From positions 1-64,000 of the forward strand of contig JAEDDP010000002.1 of the NCBI GenBank assembly GCA_016297965.1: DNA of 64,000 nucleotides. Direction: 5' to 3'. Positions within the stretch are counted from its first letter, which is position 1. The number at the start of each line of letters is the position of its first letter. The notes below the pieces were generated by a model. It saw nothing but the letters and a program-made list of their open reading frames with translations. It was not told the DNA's origin and did no database searches. Shown here piece after piece: positions 42,176 through 51,822 of this stretch. Position numbers and translations under genes: made by a program. The DNA comes from Alphaproteobacteria bacterium. GTDB lineage: Bacteria > Pseudomonadota > Alphaproteobacteria > Rs-D84 > CACZYB01.

Positions 42176-43133
42176 TTCTGTTTTGCGAACCTAAAACTTC
42201 ACCGATTTCAATTTTATATCCGTTAAGGAAATCCTTTATCGGCATTTGCTTTGAACCAACCTTTTGTACCTCCAAAATACGGATTATAGTTCCCGAACCG
42301 CACGCGATATCCATATTTTTGTTAAGGATTGTTCCCGCCGGTTTGTCAGTGGTTTCCTTTTGTACTTCGCTCCTTATAACCTTTATTATATTTTCGCCGT
42401 GTGTAAAGTTTGCAAATGGATGTGGATTAAGTGCGCGTACAAGGTTATGAATTTTGTCCGCGGTTTTGTTCCAATCAATGATGCTTTCTTCCTTTGAAAG
42501 TTTTGGGGCAAGGGTGAAATCGGACGTTTGTCGTTGTGGAAGGATGTTTTCCATTTCCTTTAAATATTTCAAAATAAGTTCGCCACCCATTTTTGCAAGA
42601 CGTTTTTCAAGCTCACCATAGGTTTCATTTTTATCAATTACCATAAGGTCCTTTAATAACATATTGCCGGTGTCCATACCCTTATCCATTTTCATAATTG
42701 TAATACCGGTTACCCTGTCCCCATTCATAATGGAACGTTGAATTGGGTTTGCACCACGAAGCTTTGGTAAAAGTGAAGCGTGTACGTTTATGCAACCGAG
42801 TGATGGAATTTCAAGGACATCACGTGGCAAAATTATGCCGTAGGCCGCCACGATAATAATATTCGGATGAAGCTTTTTTAACTCCTCCACCGTTTCCTGG
42901 TCGCGGAAATTTTTTGGGGTGAAAACCTTTATGTCGTTTTCCTCCGCAAATGTCTGTACCGGAGATTTTGTTACAACCATTTTACGACCAACGGGTTTTG
43001 CCTCACGCGTGTAAACGGCGATGACATTGTATTCCTTGTATATCTCCTTTAATACATCAAGGGCGAAATCCGGGGTTCCCATAAAAACGATATTTTTTAA
43101 ATTGGTTTCAAGTTGGTTTGTCTGAATCTTCAT
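42156..43133 (-). CDS. fmt: Methionyl-tRNA formyltransferase
   Basis: In this 325-residue enzyme, IVFMGTPDFA lies at 15-24, preceded by an unusual 14-residue extension. The catalytic region has INVHASLLPKLRGANPIQ and a C-terminal OB domain follows. It formylates Met-tRNA(fMet) with 10-formyl-THF, the counterpart of the adjacent deformylase. It is the only clear core gene here ending in TGA. Confidence 0.97.
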   Translation of the reverse strand: MKIQTNQLETNLKNIVFMGTPDFALDVLKEIYKEYNVIAVYTREAKPVGRKMVVTKSPVQTFAEENDIKVFTPKNFRDQETVEELKKLHPNIIIVAAYGIILPRDVLEIPSLGCINVHASLLPKLRGANPIQRSIMNGDRVTGITIMKMDKGMDTGNMLLKDLMVIDKNETYGELEKRLAKMGGELILKYLKEMENILPQRQTSDFTLAPKLSKEESIIDWNKTADKIHNLVRALNPHPFANFTHGENIIKVIRSEVQKETTDKPAGTILNKNMDIACGSGTIIRILEVQKVGSKQMPIKDFLNGYKIEIGEVLGSQNRNDEVQA

Positions 43134-43143
43134 TTTCGGTATC

Positions 43144-43683
43144 TTATTTTGTTGGTTTCATTTTCTTTAATTTTGACATGGCAAGGCGTTTTTTGAATGG
43201 GCTTACGTAATCAATAAAAACCTTTCCATTAAGGTGGTCAATTTCGTGTTCTATACAACGGGCAAGAAGTCCGGTTGCGTCAAGGTGTATTTCTTCACCC
43301 TTTTCATTAAGGTATTTTATACGAATTGAGCATGGGCGTTCAACGTTATAGTATATTGTTGGAAGGGAAAGACAGCCTTCCTCCCGTACACAGGTTTCCT
43401 TTGACATTTCAATTATTTCAGGATTGATTATTTTCATATATTTTTCCGGTGGTGGGGGAAGTTTATCCTCCGTTGCAATGGTGCCGGCGTCAATGATTAC
43501 AATCCTTTGGGACAAGCCAACCTGTGGTCCGGCAAGTCCAATTCCATCAAAACGACCCATAATGTCCGCCATTTGATTGAATATATCATCCAATTCCGGT
43601 GTTATGTTTTTAACTGGATTGGCAATTTGGTGAAGTATTGGATCAGGATCAATAACCAATGTCAATTTTTTCTTATTTTCCAC
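43144..43683 (-). CDS. def: Peptide deformylase
   Basis: The 179-residue protein has all three motifs: GIGLAGPQVG (47-56), EGCLS (102-106) and HEIDH (146-150), where Cys104, His146 and His150 bind the metal. It removes the N-formyl group from new proteins. It is the first gene of def-fmt-truA. Confidence 0.96.
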   Translation of the reverse strand: MENKKKLTLVIDPDPILHQIANPVKNITPELDDIFNQMADIMGRFDGIGLAGPQVGLSQRIVIIDAGTIATEDKLPPPPEKYMKIINPEIIEMSKETCVREEGCLSLPTIYYNVERPCSIRIKYLNEKGEEIHLDATGLLARCIEHEIDHLNGKVFIDYVSPFKKRLAMSKLKKMKPTK

Positions 43684-43756
43684 TTTTGTTCTTTCTTTTT
43701 TTATTTTTTCAATTATAATTTCCGTATATTTAATAATATAGGAGATATTTTTTCAA

Positions 43757-44983
43757 ATGACAATAGTTTTAATAGGATTACTTTCTTTTACGGTGGCCGG
43801 TTTGGTGTTTTTATGTATTGATAGAAAGCGAATCGTAACCGAAAAAAATAAATTACAGGATGAATTCAAAATTTTATCCCTTGAAAATGAAAAATTAAAG
43901 GTGATGAATGAGGTACAAAAGGAGACATCACAGAGTAATTTTGTCATGATGCAAAAAACGTTGGAAGAAAAGTTTGAAAATATTTCCAATAAGGTTTTGA
44001 AAACACAGAAGGAGGATTTGCAACGGGAGCAAAAAGAAAACCTTGCCAATATACTTAATCCATTCAAAATGGAAATTGGGGATTTTAAAAACCTTATTCA
44101 ACAAACGAATAAAATGAATACTGAGGATAAGGGATTTTTGAAAAAGGAGCTTTCGGATTTAAGGTTGCTTAATTCCTCGCTTTCCAAAAATGCGGACGAT
44201 TTAGTTAATGCATTAAAGGGAAATTCAAAAATACAGGGTGATTGGGGTGAAAACCAACTTAAAAATATTCTTGATATGGCGGGATATTTGGAAGGTCAGG
44301 ATTACCAGATGCAATTTAACCTTAAAAGTGATGATGGGGATAATTTGCGTCCGGATTGCATTATTTGTTTGCCGGATGGAAAAAAGCTTATTGTTGACTC
44401 AAAGGTTTCTATATCAAACTATGTTGATTATATGAAAAGTGAAAATCCACAGGAAAGGAAACATTATTTGGAACTTCATGTTTCATCAATAAAAAAGCAT
44501 ATCAACGAATTGGCGACAAAGGAGTATCAAAAACTTCTTAAAGACAACAGTTTGGATTTCGTTTTTATGTTTATTCCGAACGAGCATGCGTATATTGAGG
44601 CATTAAAGTTTGATAGCTCAATATATGATAATGCGTACAAAAATAATGTGGCAATTACAACTCCGTCATCAATACTTCCGATTTTAAGGACAGTTAAAAA
44701 CCTTTGGAATATTGAAAAGCAAAATGAAAATGCAAGCAAGATTGCGGAAAAGGCAGGACAGCTTTATGACAAGCTTGCCGGATTTGTTGGTAATATGGAA
44801 AGCATTGATAAAAGTTTGGTTGGAGCAAGAAAGGCGTATGATGAGGCATTTAAGCAACTTTCAACTGGGCGTGGTTCGGCAATAGGTTTAGCCGAAAAGA
44901 TGAAAGAGCTTGGGGCGAAAACAATAAAGGATATTGGTGTGGATGTTGGTGAAACTTCACTGTTTATTGATTATAATAAGTAA
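43757..44983 (+). CDS. rmuC: DNA recombination protein RmuC
   Basis: The 408-residue protein has an N-terminal membrane helix (2-20), a coiled coil (25-150) and the RmuC nuclease-like domain (GDWGENQLKNIL, RPDCIICLPDGKKLIVDSK). RmuC limits inversions at inverted repeats. It is divergent from def. Confidence 0.95.
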   Translation: MTIVLIGLLSFTVAGLVFLCIDRKRIVTEKNKLQDEFKILSLENEKLKVMNEVQKETSQSNFVMMQKTLEEKFENISNKVLKTQKEDLQREQKENLANILNPFKMEIGDFKNLIQQTNKMNTEDKGFLKKELSDLRLLNSSLSKNADDLVNALKGNSKIQGDWGENQLKNILDMAGYLEGQDYQMQFNLKSDDGDNLRPDCIICLPDGKKLIVDSKVSISNYVDYMKSENPQERKHYLELHVSSIKKHINELATKEYQKLLKDNSLDFVFMFIPNEHAYIEALKFDSSIYDNAYKNNVAITTPSSILPILRTVKNLWNIEKQNENASKIAEKAGQLYDKLAGFVGNMESIDKSLVGARKAYDEAFKQLSTGRGSAIGLAEKMKELGAKTIKDIGVDVGETSLFIDYNK

Positions 44984-45034
44984 TTGCATAAGTTTGCCTT
45001 TTATGTTAAAATACATTTTTGTATAGGAGAATTT

Positions 45035-45667
45035 ATGATGAAGAAAATTTTTGTTTTATTTCTTTTGCTTGGGGTAGTTTTGTGTGGTGATACATTTGCA
45101 CAACGCCGTAGTTATTCGCGAAATCGTACGAATAACACCTTTCGTTTTACCGATGATATGGTGGCAAAAATTAACAAATCTTGTCCGGCAACTGTAAGAC
45201 GTGCGCAAAATAAATCGGAAAAGTTGGAGGCGTACTGTTCGGTTAGGAATGTTGAGTTTGGTGAGTCAGATTTGGGACCATGGAAGAAAATAGTAAGTCG
45301 GTTTGAAAAGCTTTTTAAACAATTTAGGCGACTTATTTATACTGCCGCTGTGTTTATGGTGCTTTGGATTTTTGTGAAGGCAGCGTATGAAGGTGATATG
45401 AAATGGATGCATATTGCAATGCTTGTTATGGGGGTTGTGATATTGTCGTTTGCCGAAGTACTTCTTGCCATGGCGACAAACCGAATTACAATAGAAGATG
45501 TTTTGAATAATGGTGTTTATGTGGATTGCCGTGATAGGCAGATGAAGGATGCCTATTTCAAATGTTCAACCGATGATAAGGGGGCAAGTTTGTATGATTC
45601 AAGATACTTCCTTCAAATCACGGGTGAAGCAAATCGTGAGAGTTATTCATACAGGGGGCTTTATTAA
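45035..45667 (+). CDS. Secreted/membrane protein with two helices, unknown function
   Basis: Start ATG 45035 has GGAG seven bases upstream; the frame from 44984 is unsupported. The 210-residue protein has a signal peptide (MMKKIFVLFLLLGVVLCG, cleavage after TFAQ), a basic stretch, then two membrane helices (about 100-120 and 128-150) and a soluble tail with several Cys. Signal peptide plus two helices recalls TrbC/VirB2 pilins, but no T4SS genes are near and the protein is longer. I recognise no family. Confidence 0.7.
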   Translation: MMKKIFVLFLLLGVVLCGDTFAQRRSYSRNRTNNTFRFTDDMVAKINKSCPATVRRAQNKSEKLEAYCSVRNVEFGESDLGPWKKIVSRFEKLFKQFRRLIYTAAVFMVLWIFVKAAYEGDMKWMHIAMLVMGVVILSFAEVLLAMATNRITIEDVLNNGVYVDCRDRQMKDAYFKCSTDDKGASLYDSRYFLQITGEANRESYSYRGLY

Positions 45668-45728
45668 GAATCCTGAGGCAAAGTCTTGAAAAAATCTTTT
45701 TTTATTGAATATAAAATATGACAAATAG

Positions 45729-45760
45729 CGGTGTTTTTGGTTAAAAATACCGTTTTTTTT
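45729..45760 (+). terminator. Terminator after the 45035 gene
   Basis: CGGTGTTTTT-GGTT-AAAAATACCG is followed by eight T. Confidence 0.8.
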
Positions 45761-45800
45761 GGAAAAAATTCAGTTTTTTCGGGAAATTCTTGATTTTTTG

Positions 45801-45830
45801 TTGACTTATTAGTTTTAAAAAGGCTAGAAT
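45801..45830 (+). promoter_or_regulatory. Promoter of the HU gene
   Basis: TTGACT (45801-45806) and TAGAAT (45825-45830) are 18 bases apart; the start is near 45837, leaving a 56-base leader. Confidence 0.7.
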
Positions 45831-45892
45831 CTGAGGTATGCATTGGATATCAATGTATAAAGAAAAGGTAAAAACTAAAAAGGAGATATAAC

Positions 45893-46168
45893 ATGAATAA
45901 AAATGATATCATCACAGCTATTGCAGAAGAAACAGAAATTTCAAAAGCAAAGGCAACAGAAGTTCTTGATGCATTTATCAATCTTGTGACAAAAGCATTA
46001 AAGAAAAAAGAAGAAGTGAAACTTATTGGTTTTGGTACTTTTGCTGTTTCAAAGAGAAAAGCTACAAAGGGTCATAACCCAAGAACTGGTGAAGAAATAA
46101 AGATACCTGCATCTTTACAACCAAAGTTCAAAGCTGGTAAAACTTTGAAAGATGCTATTAACAAATAA
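45893..46168 (+). CDS. hup: HU-family DNA-binding protein
   Basis: The 91-residue protein has the HU fold: MNKNDIITAIAE at the start, KLIGFGTFAVSKRKA, GHNPRTGEEIKIPAS in the DNA-binding arm and PKFKAGKTLKDAI at the end. It bends and compacts DNA as a dimer. AAGGAGATATAAC precedes the ATG. It is followed by a terminator, so it stands alone. Confidence 0.95.
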   Translation: MNKNDIITAIAEETEISKAKATEVLDAFINLVTKALKKKEEVKLIGFGTFAVSKRKATKGHNPRTGEEIKIPASLQPKFKAGKTLKDAINK

Positions 46169-46193
46169 GTTTTTGTTTTAATAGTTTGAAAAG

Positions 46194-46224
46194 AAGGTTC
46201 CCGTTTATTTGGGGACCTTTTTTT
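46194..46224 (+). terminator. Terminator after HU
   Basis: AGGTTCCC and GGGGACCT form the stem (one G-U) with an 8-base loop, followed by seven T. Confidence 0.85.
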
Positions 46225-46308
46225 GTAGGAATAATTGCGACGTTAAAATGTCTTGTCTTTTATTTGTTGTTCCTGTATCATATCGTTAAATATTAAAAGA
46301 GGTATATT

Positions 46309-47295
46309 ATGAAATTTCTTGATGAGGCAAAAATTTATTTAGAAGCAGGTGATGGTGGTAATGGTTGTATGTCTTTCCGTCACGAAAAGTATGTGGAATA
46401 TGGTGGCCCAAACGGTGGTGATGGTGGTAATGGCGGAAGCATTATTTTTAGGGCTGTTAGAAATCTTAACACCCTTATTGATTTTCGTTATCAACAACAC
46501 TTTCGTGCCGAAAAGGGACGTCCAGGTGAAGGTAGTGAATGTACCGGACGAAGCGGAAAGGATTTAATTGTAAAGGTTCCGGTTGGAACGGTTATTTTTG
46601 CCGAAGATAAGAAAACTGTTATTGCCGATATGGTTAATGATGGTGAGGAAGTTTTGGTTGCAAAGGGTGGCCGTGGAGGTTGGGGTAATGTTCATTTTAA
46701 ATCCTCAACAAATCAGGCTCCGGAACGTGCAGACCCAGGTAAGCCAGGGGATAAGTTGGCTGTGTGGCTTCGTCTTAAACTGATTGCGGATATTGGACTT
46801 GTTGGTTTTCCGAATGCGGGAAAGTCCACATTGCTTTCTGTATTGACTGCGGCACGTCCGAAAATTGCAAACTATCCATTTACAACATTGCATCCGAATT
46901 TGGGTGTGTTGTATATTTATGACAAGGAATATGTGATGGCGGATTTGCCGGGACTTATTGAAGGGGCAAGTGAAGGTGTTGGTTTGGGACACAGGTTTTT
47001 GGGTCATGCCGAACGGTGTAAGGTGGTTCTTCATTTGATTGATGGGACCCAAGAAGATGTTGTTGGTGCATATAAGACTATTCAGGCGGAACTTCAAAAT
47101 TATGGAGATGTCCTTGATAAAAAGCCGGAAATTGTTGTACTTAATAAAATAGATTCTTTAAGTGAGGACGAAGTTAAGGAAAAAGTAAGCGCCCTTAAAA
47201 AAGCATCAAAAAAGGAAGTTATTGCTATTTCCGGAATTGCAAAAATTGGTATAGAAGAACTTAAAAATAAAATATATGAGGTGGTTAATAAATAA
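46309..47295 (+). CDS. obgE: GTPase Obg (ObgE/CgtA)
   Basis: In this 328-residue protein, the N-terminal glycine-rich Obg domain (1-158; GGPNGGDGGNGG near 29) is followed by a GTPase domain with GFPNAGKST, a DLPGLIEGAS switch and NKID. It binds the large ribosomal subunit and couples its assembly to growth. AGAGG precedes the ATG. The stop overlaps the next start as TAATG. Confidence 0.96.
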   Translation: MKFLDEAKIYLEAGDGGNGCMSFRHEKYVEYGGPNGGDGGNGGSIIFRAVRNLNTLIDFRYQQHFRAEKGRPGEGSECTGRSGKDLIVKVPVGTVIFAEDKKTVIADMVNDGEEVLVAKGGRGGWGNVHFKSSTNQAPERADPGKPGDKLAVWLRLKLIADIGLVGFPNAGKSTLLSVLTAARPKIANYPFTTLHPNLGVLYIYDKEYVMADLPGLIEGASEGVGLGHRFLGHAERCKVVLHLIDGTQEDVVGAYKTIQAELQNYGDVLDKKPEIVVLNKIDSLSEDEVKEKVSALKKASKKEVIAISGIAKIGIEELKNKIYEVVNK

Positions 47296-48230
47296 TGTTT
47301 TTGCGTTCCCCGATGGGGTTATGTTTAAAATATTTTTCAAAAATTTCGGGCATTTTGATTTTAAATAAAAAGTATCGTCATTTGTATCGTGATTTCTTTG
47401 ATTTCAAAAGCCCATCAAACCTTAAACATTATTTTGTGGAAGAATATATTCCTTTTTTATCCAATATATTTGTTGATGTTGTGGGAAAACCATCGGATTA
47501 TGTTTTTCAATGTTGGTTGCAGGGGGAAGAAAATGCTCCGACGATAGTAAAAAAATGTATGGAATCGGTTAGGCATTTTTCAAAAAATAAAAGATATGTT
47601 TTAATTACCGCAAAAAATTGGTCGGAATGGGTTGATTTACCGGATTTTGTTGTTAAAAAGTATAATGATGGAAAGATTAGTAATGCTCATTTTGCTGATA
47701 TTTTAAGGTTGTGTTTGTTGTCAAAATATGGTGGTTATTGGATTGATGCGACCTGTTTAATGACAGGCGATTTTCCGGATTGGATTGAACAAAGTCCATT
47801 TTTTATGTTTGGGACGGATGGTCCGTTTGCATATACCGAAATACAAAATTGCTTTATTCATTCTTTGCCACATTATTTCCTTACCGATGCGTGGAAGTTT
47901 TTGATGTTTAAGTATTGGTTAAGGGAAAATGAAGGGCTTAATTACTTTTTTGCGCATTTTCTTTTTTGTGCGATGGTTCGGGCGAATCCGATGGCAAGGT
48001 CCCAATTTGCAAATATGCCAAAGGTTATACAAACACCGACACATAAGATGTTGTGTGTGTTGGATGAAGATTTTGATATGGAAAAATTTTGTGAATTTGT
48101 TCGTGGTTCATTTATTCACAAGCTTACATATAAATTTAAAAGCAAGCAAAATCCACAAAGGGGTGGAACCTTTTTCCGGTTTATTACCGACAATGATTTA
48201 GATTACATTTTGAAATGTTCGCCAAGGTAA
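47295..48230 (+). CDS. Capsular-polysaccharide-type glycosyltransferase (GT32-like)
   Basis: The 311-residue protein has the Caps_synth/GT32 pattern: VFQCWLQGEENAP, YVLITAKNWSEWVDLPDF, HFADILRLCLLSKYGGYW and the metal-binding IDAT after it. It should transfer a sugar in surface-glycan synthesis. It overlaps obgE by one base (TAATG) and its 3' end overlaps the convergent lptB by 28 bases. No signal peptide is seen. Confidence 0.85.
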   Translation: MFLRSPMGLCLKYFSKISGILILNKKYRHLYRDFFDFKSPSNLKHYFVEEYIPFLSNIFVDVVGKPSDYVFQCWLQGEENAPTIVKKCMESVRHFSKNKRYVLITAKNWSEWVDLPDFVVKKYNDGKISNAHFADILRLCLLSKYGGYWIDATCLMTGDFPDWIEQSPFFMFGTDGPFAYTEIQNCFIHSLPHYFLTDAWKFLMFKYWLRENEGLNYFFAHFLFCAMVRANPMARSQFANMPKVIQTPTHKMLCVLDEDFDMEKFCEFVRGSFIHKLTYKFKSKQNPQRGGTFFRFITDNDLDYILKCSPR

Positions 48231-48937
48231 ACCTTTCGTACATCGGCATTTGAAACTATTTGTTCTGGGGTTCCCTCACACAAAACGGTTCCGTTGTGTA
48301 AAACATATGCACGGTCAGTGATTTCCAATGTTTCACGTACGTTGTGGTCGGTGATTAAAACTCCGTATCCCTTATTTTTAAGATGTGAAACAATGTTTCG
48401 TATATCGTTTACGGCGATAGGGTCAACGCCGGCAAATGGTTCGTCAAGCAAGACAAAATCAGGGTTTGCAGCCAATGCACGGGCAATTTCAAGACGACGA
48501 CGTTCACCACCGGAAAGTGCAATAGCAGGGCTTTCACGAAGGTGGGTAATTGAAAATTCGGCAAGAAGTTCTTCAAGTTTTTGGATGCGATTATCCTTAT
48601 ACTTTTCAACAACTTCAAGTACGGCCATAATGTTTTCTTCCACACTTAGCGAACGAAATATAGATGATTCCTGTGGAAGATAGCCGATACCCTTTTGTGC
48701 GCGACGATAAAATGGAAGTTTTGTTATGTTTTCGCCGGAAAGGGTGATGCTTCCAAAATCAGGGGTAATAAGTCCTGTTATACAATAAAAACAGGTTGTT
48801 TTTCCGGCACCATTTGGACCAAGAAGACTTACAGTTTCACCCTGTTTTATGTTAATGGAAACGTTTTTTAGGACAATACGTTTTGCATAGCTTTTTGCAA
48901 TATTTTTAACAATAATTTCTTTTTGTTTTTGTTCCAT
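48203..48937 (-). CDS. lptB: LPS export ATPase LptB
   Basis: The 244-residue ABC ATPase has Walker A GPNGAGKTT (39-47), signature LSGGERRR, Walker B FVLLDEPFAGVDP and H-loop ITDHN. It drives extraction of lipopolysaccharide from the inner membrane with LptFG, which are not in the window. It starts ten bases after lptA. Confidence 0.97.
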   Translation of the reverse strand: MEQKQKEIIVKNIAKSYAKRIVLKNVSINIKQGETVSLLGPNGAGKTTCFYCITGLITPDFGSITLSGENITKLPFYRRAQKGIGYLPQESSIFRSLSVEENIMAVLEVVEKYKDNRIQKLEELLAEFSITHLRESPAIALSGGERRRLEIARALAANPDFVLLDEPFAGVDPIAVNDIRNIVSHLKNKGYGVLITDHNVRETLEITDRAYVLHNGTVLCEGTPEQIVSNADVRKVYLGEHFKM

Positions 48938-48946
48938 TTTTAACCT

Positions 48947-49702
48947 TTATTTTTTTGATGTGGTTTTGGTGGAAAATACACCACTAACCTTGCTGTTTTT
49001 GTCCTTTGGTAATATTTTTGCGATGCCGGTACTCATATTATATAAAATACTTCCACCGGAAAGATTGGCTTCGGTTCCCTTTTTGAAATAAACGTTGCCT
49101 TCAATTGTGGCATAACCGTTTGCGGGATTGTATTCCGCCTTGTCCCCGTAAAGTTCTTCAGTTCCATCAATAAGTTTTATGTTGCCGTTGGCATTTACAA
49201 TACGAACCTGATTTTTGCCATCCTTGTTTTCAAAGGTGATTTTTATATCGTCCGCGAAAAGAGTGCGTCCGGAATGTTCTATTTTTGCATTTTTTGCGGT
49301 GGCATAATTTTTGTTTTTGAAATAGATTATTTCGTCGTTTGCAGTAATCTTGCTGTCCGTGCCTTCAAGTGTTGTTGGATTTTTTATTGAAAACAAATCA
49401 ATACGTTCACGGTCAATGTCGTACAACATTTTATCGGTTGAAATTTTTTCCTTTTCCGATTTTATTTTGACATTATCGTTTGCAAAAATTTTATAGATTT
49501 TTTTGTCGCCCTTATAATACGCCTCAATATTATCAGCCCTTAATTCATAAGATGGAGTTTTTGCGGTGGCATTTTTATGCATAGTTATTTTTTGTTCGCG
49601 TTGGTTCCATTCAAGCCCATCATCTGCAAACAATTCAATATTTTCCGCGTGTGCAGATGTGCCACAGAAAAATAAACAAGCTATTATAAATAGTTTAAAC
49701 AT
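48947..49702 (-). CDS. lptA: LptA-family periplasmic LPS-transport protein
   Basis: In this 251-residue protein, the signal peptide ends near AHAEN; the mature part is a repetitive OstA/LptA beta-jellyroll (ELRADNIEAYY, SKITANDEIIYF, LYGDKAEYNPANGYATIEG). It forms the periplasmic bridge for LPS. It is longer than E. coli LptA (185). It is in an operon with lptB. Confidence 0.9.
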   Translation of the reverse strand: MFKLFIIACLFFCGTSAHAENIELFADDGLEWNQREQKITMHKNATAKTPSYELRADNIEAYYKGDKKIYKIFANDNVKIKSEKEKISTDKMLYDIDRERIDLFSIKNPTTLEGTDSKITANDEIIYFKNKNYATAKNAKIEHSGRTLFADDIKITFENKDGKNQVRIVNANGNIKLIDGTEELYGDKAEYNPANGYATIEGNVYFKKGTEANLSGGSILYNMSTGIAKILPKDKNSKVSGVFSTKTTSKK

Positions 49703-49760
49703 TCTGTAATCCTTTGTTATGATTGGATATTATAAGGTATATATATTATAAAAACAATCT

Positions 49761-51809
49761 TTATTTTTGGGATATAAGTTTTTCAAAATCATCCTCGGAT
49801 ATTACCGCAATGCCAAGCTTTTTGGCGGTTTCAAGCTTTGAGCCGGCACTTTGTCCCGCAATTACCAAATCTGTTTTTTTACTTACACTTGATGTTGGAT
49901 GGGCGCCAAATTTTCGTGCGGTTTCTTCGGCATCTTTGCGTGAAAACTTTGTAAGGCTTCCTGTAAACACAACCGTTTTATTGAATAATGGGTTTGTTTC
50001 ATCAAGTTCAATTTTTACCGGATTTTCAATGGTAATTATGTTTAGTAGGTCGGATATAAGAGTCCTTTTATTTTCATCGCGGAAGAAATTTATTATATCC
50101 ATTGCCATTTTATCGCCGATGCCATAGATTTTTGTAAGGTCGTCAAATGTGGCATTTTGAAGTCCGTCAATTGTACAAAATTCATTTGCAAGGATTATTG
50201 CAGTTGCTTCACCAACACCGGTAATTCCAAGTGAATATATGAATTTATCAAGCTTTATATGGCGGGCGTTTTCAATACTTTGACTTAAATTTCGTATTGA
50301 TTTTACACCAAAACCATCAAGCTTTTTCATATCATCAAGGTGGTTTTTGATAAGGTTGAAAATGTCAACGGGACCCTTTATCCATCCACGATTGAAAAAT
50401 GCCTCAATTCCCGAATCTCCCAATCCGTCAATGTTGAATGCGTCGCGGGAAATAAAGTATTTAAGATATTCCTTTATTTGAGCGGGGCAGTTTGCATTGG
50501 TGCAACGGAATGCAACCTCATCCTTTTTCCTGATAAGTGGTGAACCACAAACAGGGCATGTGGTTGGCATTTCAAAGCGGGTGGTGCCTTCTGGTCGGTC
50601 GGGCATTGATACCGATACAACCTGTGGTATAACATCGCCGGCGCGTTGAATTGTTATTGTATCGCCAACGCGGACATCCTTTTCCTGAACGAAATCTTGG
50701 TTATGAAGGGTGGCACGGGCAACCATAACGCCCCCAATATTTATTGGGTCAAGTTCGGCAACCGGAGTAATTACACCTGTACGTCCAACCTGTAAGGTAA
50801 TGCCCCGAACAACGGTTAAGGCCTGTTCAGGTGGAAATTTGTGTGCGATTGCCCATTTCGGAGCGCGGGCGATAAAACCAAGTTTTTGTTGAAGGTCAAG
50901 TCGGTTAATTTTGTATACTATGCCGTCAATATCAAATGGAATGGAGTGGCGTTCGTGTCCGACTTTGTTGTAAAAATTTTGAAGACCTTCGTATGTTGTA
51001 GATACCTCAAAAAAAGGTTGTATTGGAAACCCCCATGATTTTGCATATTTGTAAAATTCGGTTTGTGTTTTCCATGGAATTGATGGCTTAACTTCGCCCC
51101 AAGCATAAGTGATAATTGAAAGATTTCTTTTTTTTGTAATGTTTGCATCAAGTTGACGAAGGGAACCCGCAGCAGCATTTCTTGGATTGGCAAAAAGTTT
51201 TCCGCCGGATTTTTCCTGTTCCTCATTAAGTTTGAAAAAGTCAGCCTTTGACATATAAACTTCGCCACGAACCTCCAAAATTTCGGGGGCATTTTCAATT
51301 TTAAGTGGTAATCCCTTTATTGTTTTAAGGTTTTCGGTAATGTCTTCACCAACAACACCGTCGCCACGGGTTGCACCACTCACAAATACACCATTTTCGT
51401 ATCGTGCGGAAAAGCTTAATCCATCAATTTTGGGCTCGGCATCAATTTCAACAACCTCAGATGGGGGAAGGGATAAATCACGATGAATGCGGTTGAAAAA
51501 CTCCTTTAAATCATTATCGGTATAAAGGTTTTCAAGGGATAACATTGGTATTGTGTGATTTATTTTTTTGAACCCAGCCTTTGCCGTGGCACCAACCTTT
51601 TTACTTATGACTGAACTTTGTCCGAAAAGGTCGTCGGAGGAAAAGAATTTTTCCAATTCCAATGCCTCCTTTTTAAGGGAGTCATATTCCGCATCGGATA
51701 CGGATGGAGCATCGTTTTGATAATATTCATTATCGTATCTTTCAAGAAGTTTTTGAAGTTCCCTTAATCGTATTTTTTTTTCGGATAATGTTAATTTTTC
51801 GTTTGTCAT
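49761..51809 (-). CDS. ligA: NAD-dependent DNA ligase
   Basis: Start ATG 51807-51809 is chosen, with AGGAG upstream. The 682-residue protein has adenylation Lys127 in EPKIDG, a zinc finger (CPVCGSPL, CTNANCPAQ), HhH repeats and a C-terminal BRCT domain. It seals nicks in replication and repair. The start lies 13 bases after rsmE, so rsmE-ligA is one operon. Confidence 0.97.
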   Translation of the reverse strand: MTNEKLTLSEKKIRLRELQKLLERYDNEYYQNDAPSVSDAEYDSLKKEALELEKFFSSDDLFGQSSVISKKVGATAKAGFKKINHTIPMLSLENLYTDNDLKEFFNRIHRDLSLPPSEVVEIDAEPKIDGLSFSARYENGVFVSGATRGDGVVGEDITENLKTIKGLPLKIENAPEILEVRGEVYMSKADFFKLNEEQEKSGGKLFANPRNAAAGSLRQLDANITKKRNLSIITYAWGEVKPSIPWKTQTEFYKYAKSWGFPIQPFFEVSTTYEGLQNFYNKVGHERHSIPFDIDGIVYKINRLDLQQKLGFIARAPKWAIAHKFPPEQALTVVRGITLQVGRTGVITPVAELDPINIGGVMVARATLHNQDFVQEKDVRVGDTITIQRAGDVIPQVVSVSMPDRPEGTTRFEMPTTCPVCGSPLIRKKDEVAFRCTNANCPAQIKEYLKYFISRDAFNIDGLGDSGIEAFFNRGWIKGPVDIFNLIKNHLDDMKKLDGFGVKSIRNLSQSIENARHIKLDKFIYSLGITGVGEATAIILANEFCTIDGLQNATFDDLTKIYGIGDKMAMDIINFFRDENKRTLISDLLNIITIENPVKIELDETNPLFNKTVVFTGSLTKFSRKDAEETARKFGAHPTSSVSKKTDLVIAGQSAGSKLETAKKLGIAVISEDDFEKLISQK

Positions 51810-51822
51810 AATTGAAAAGCTC

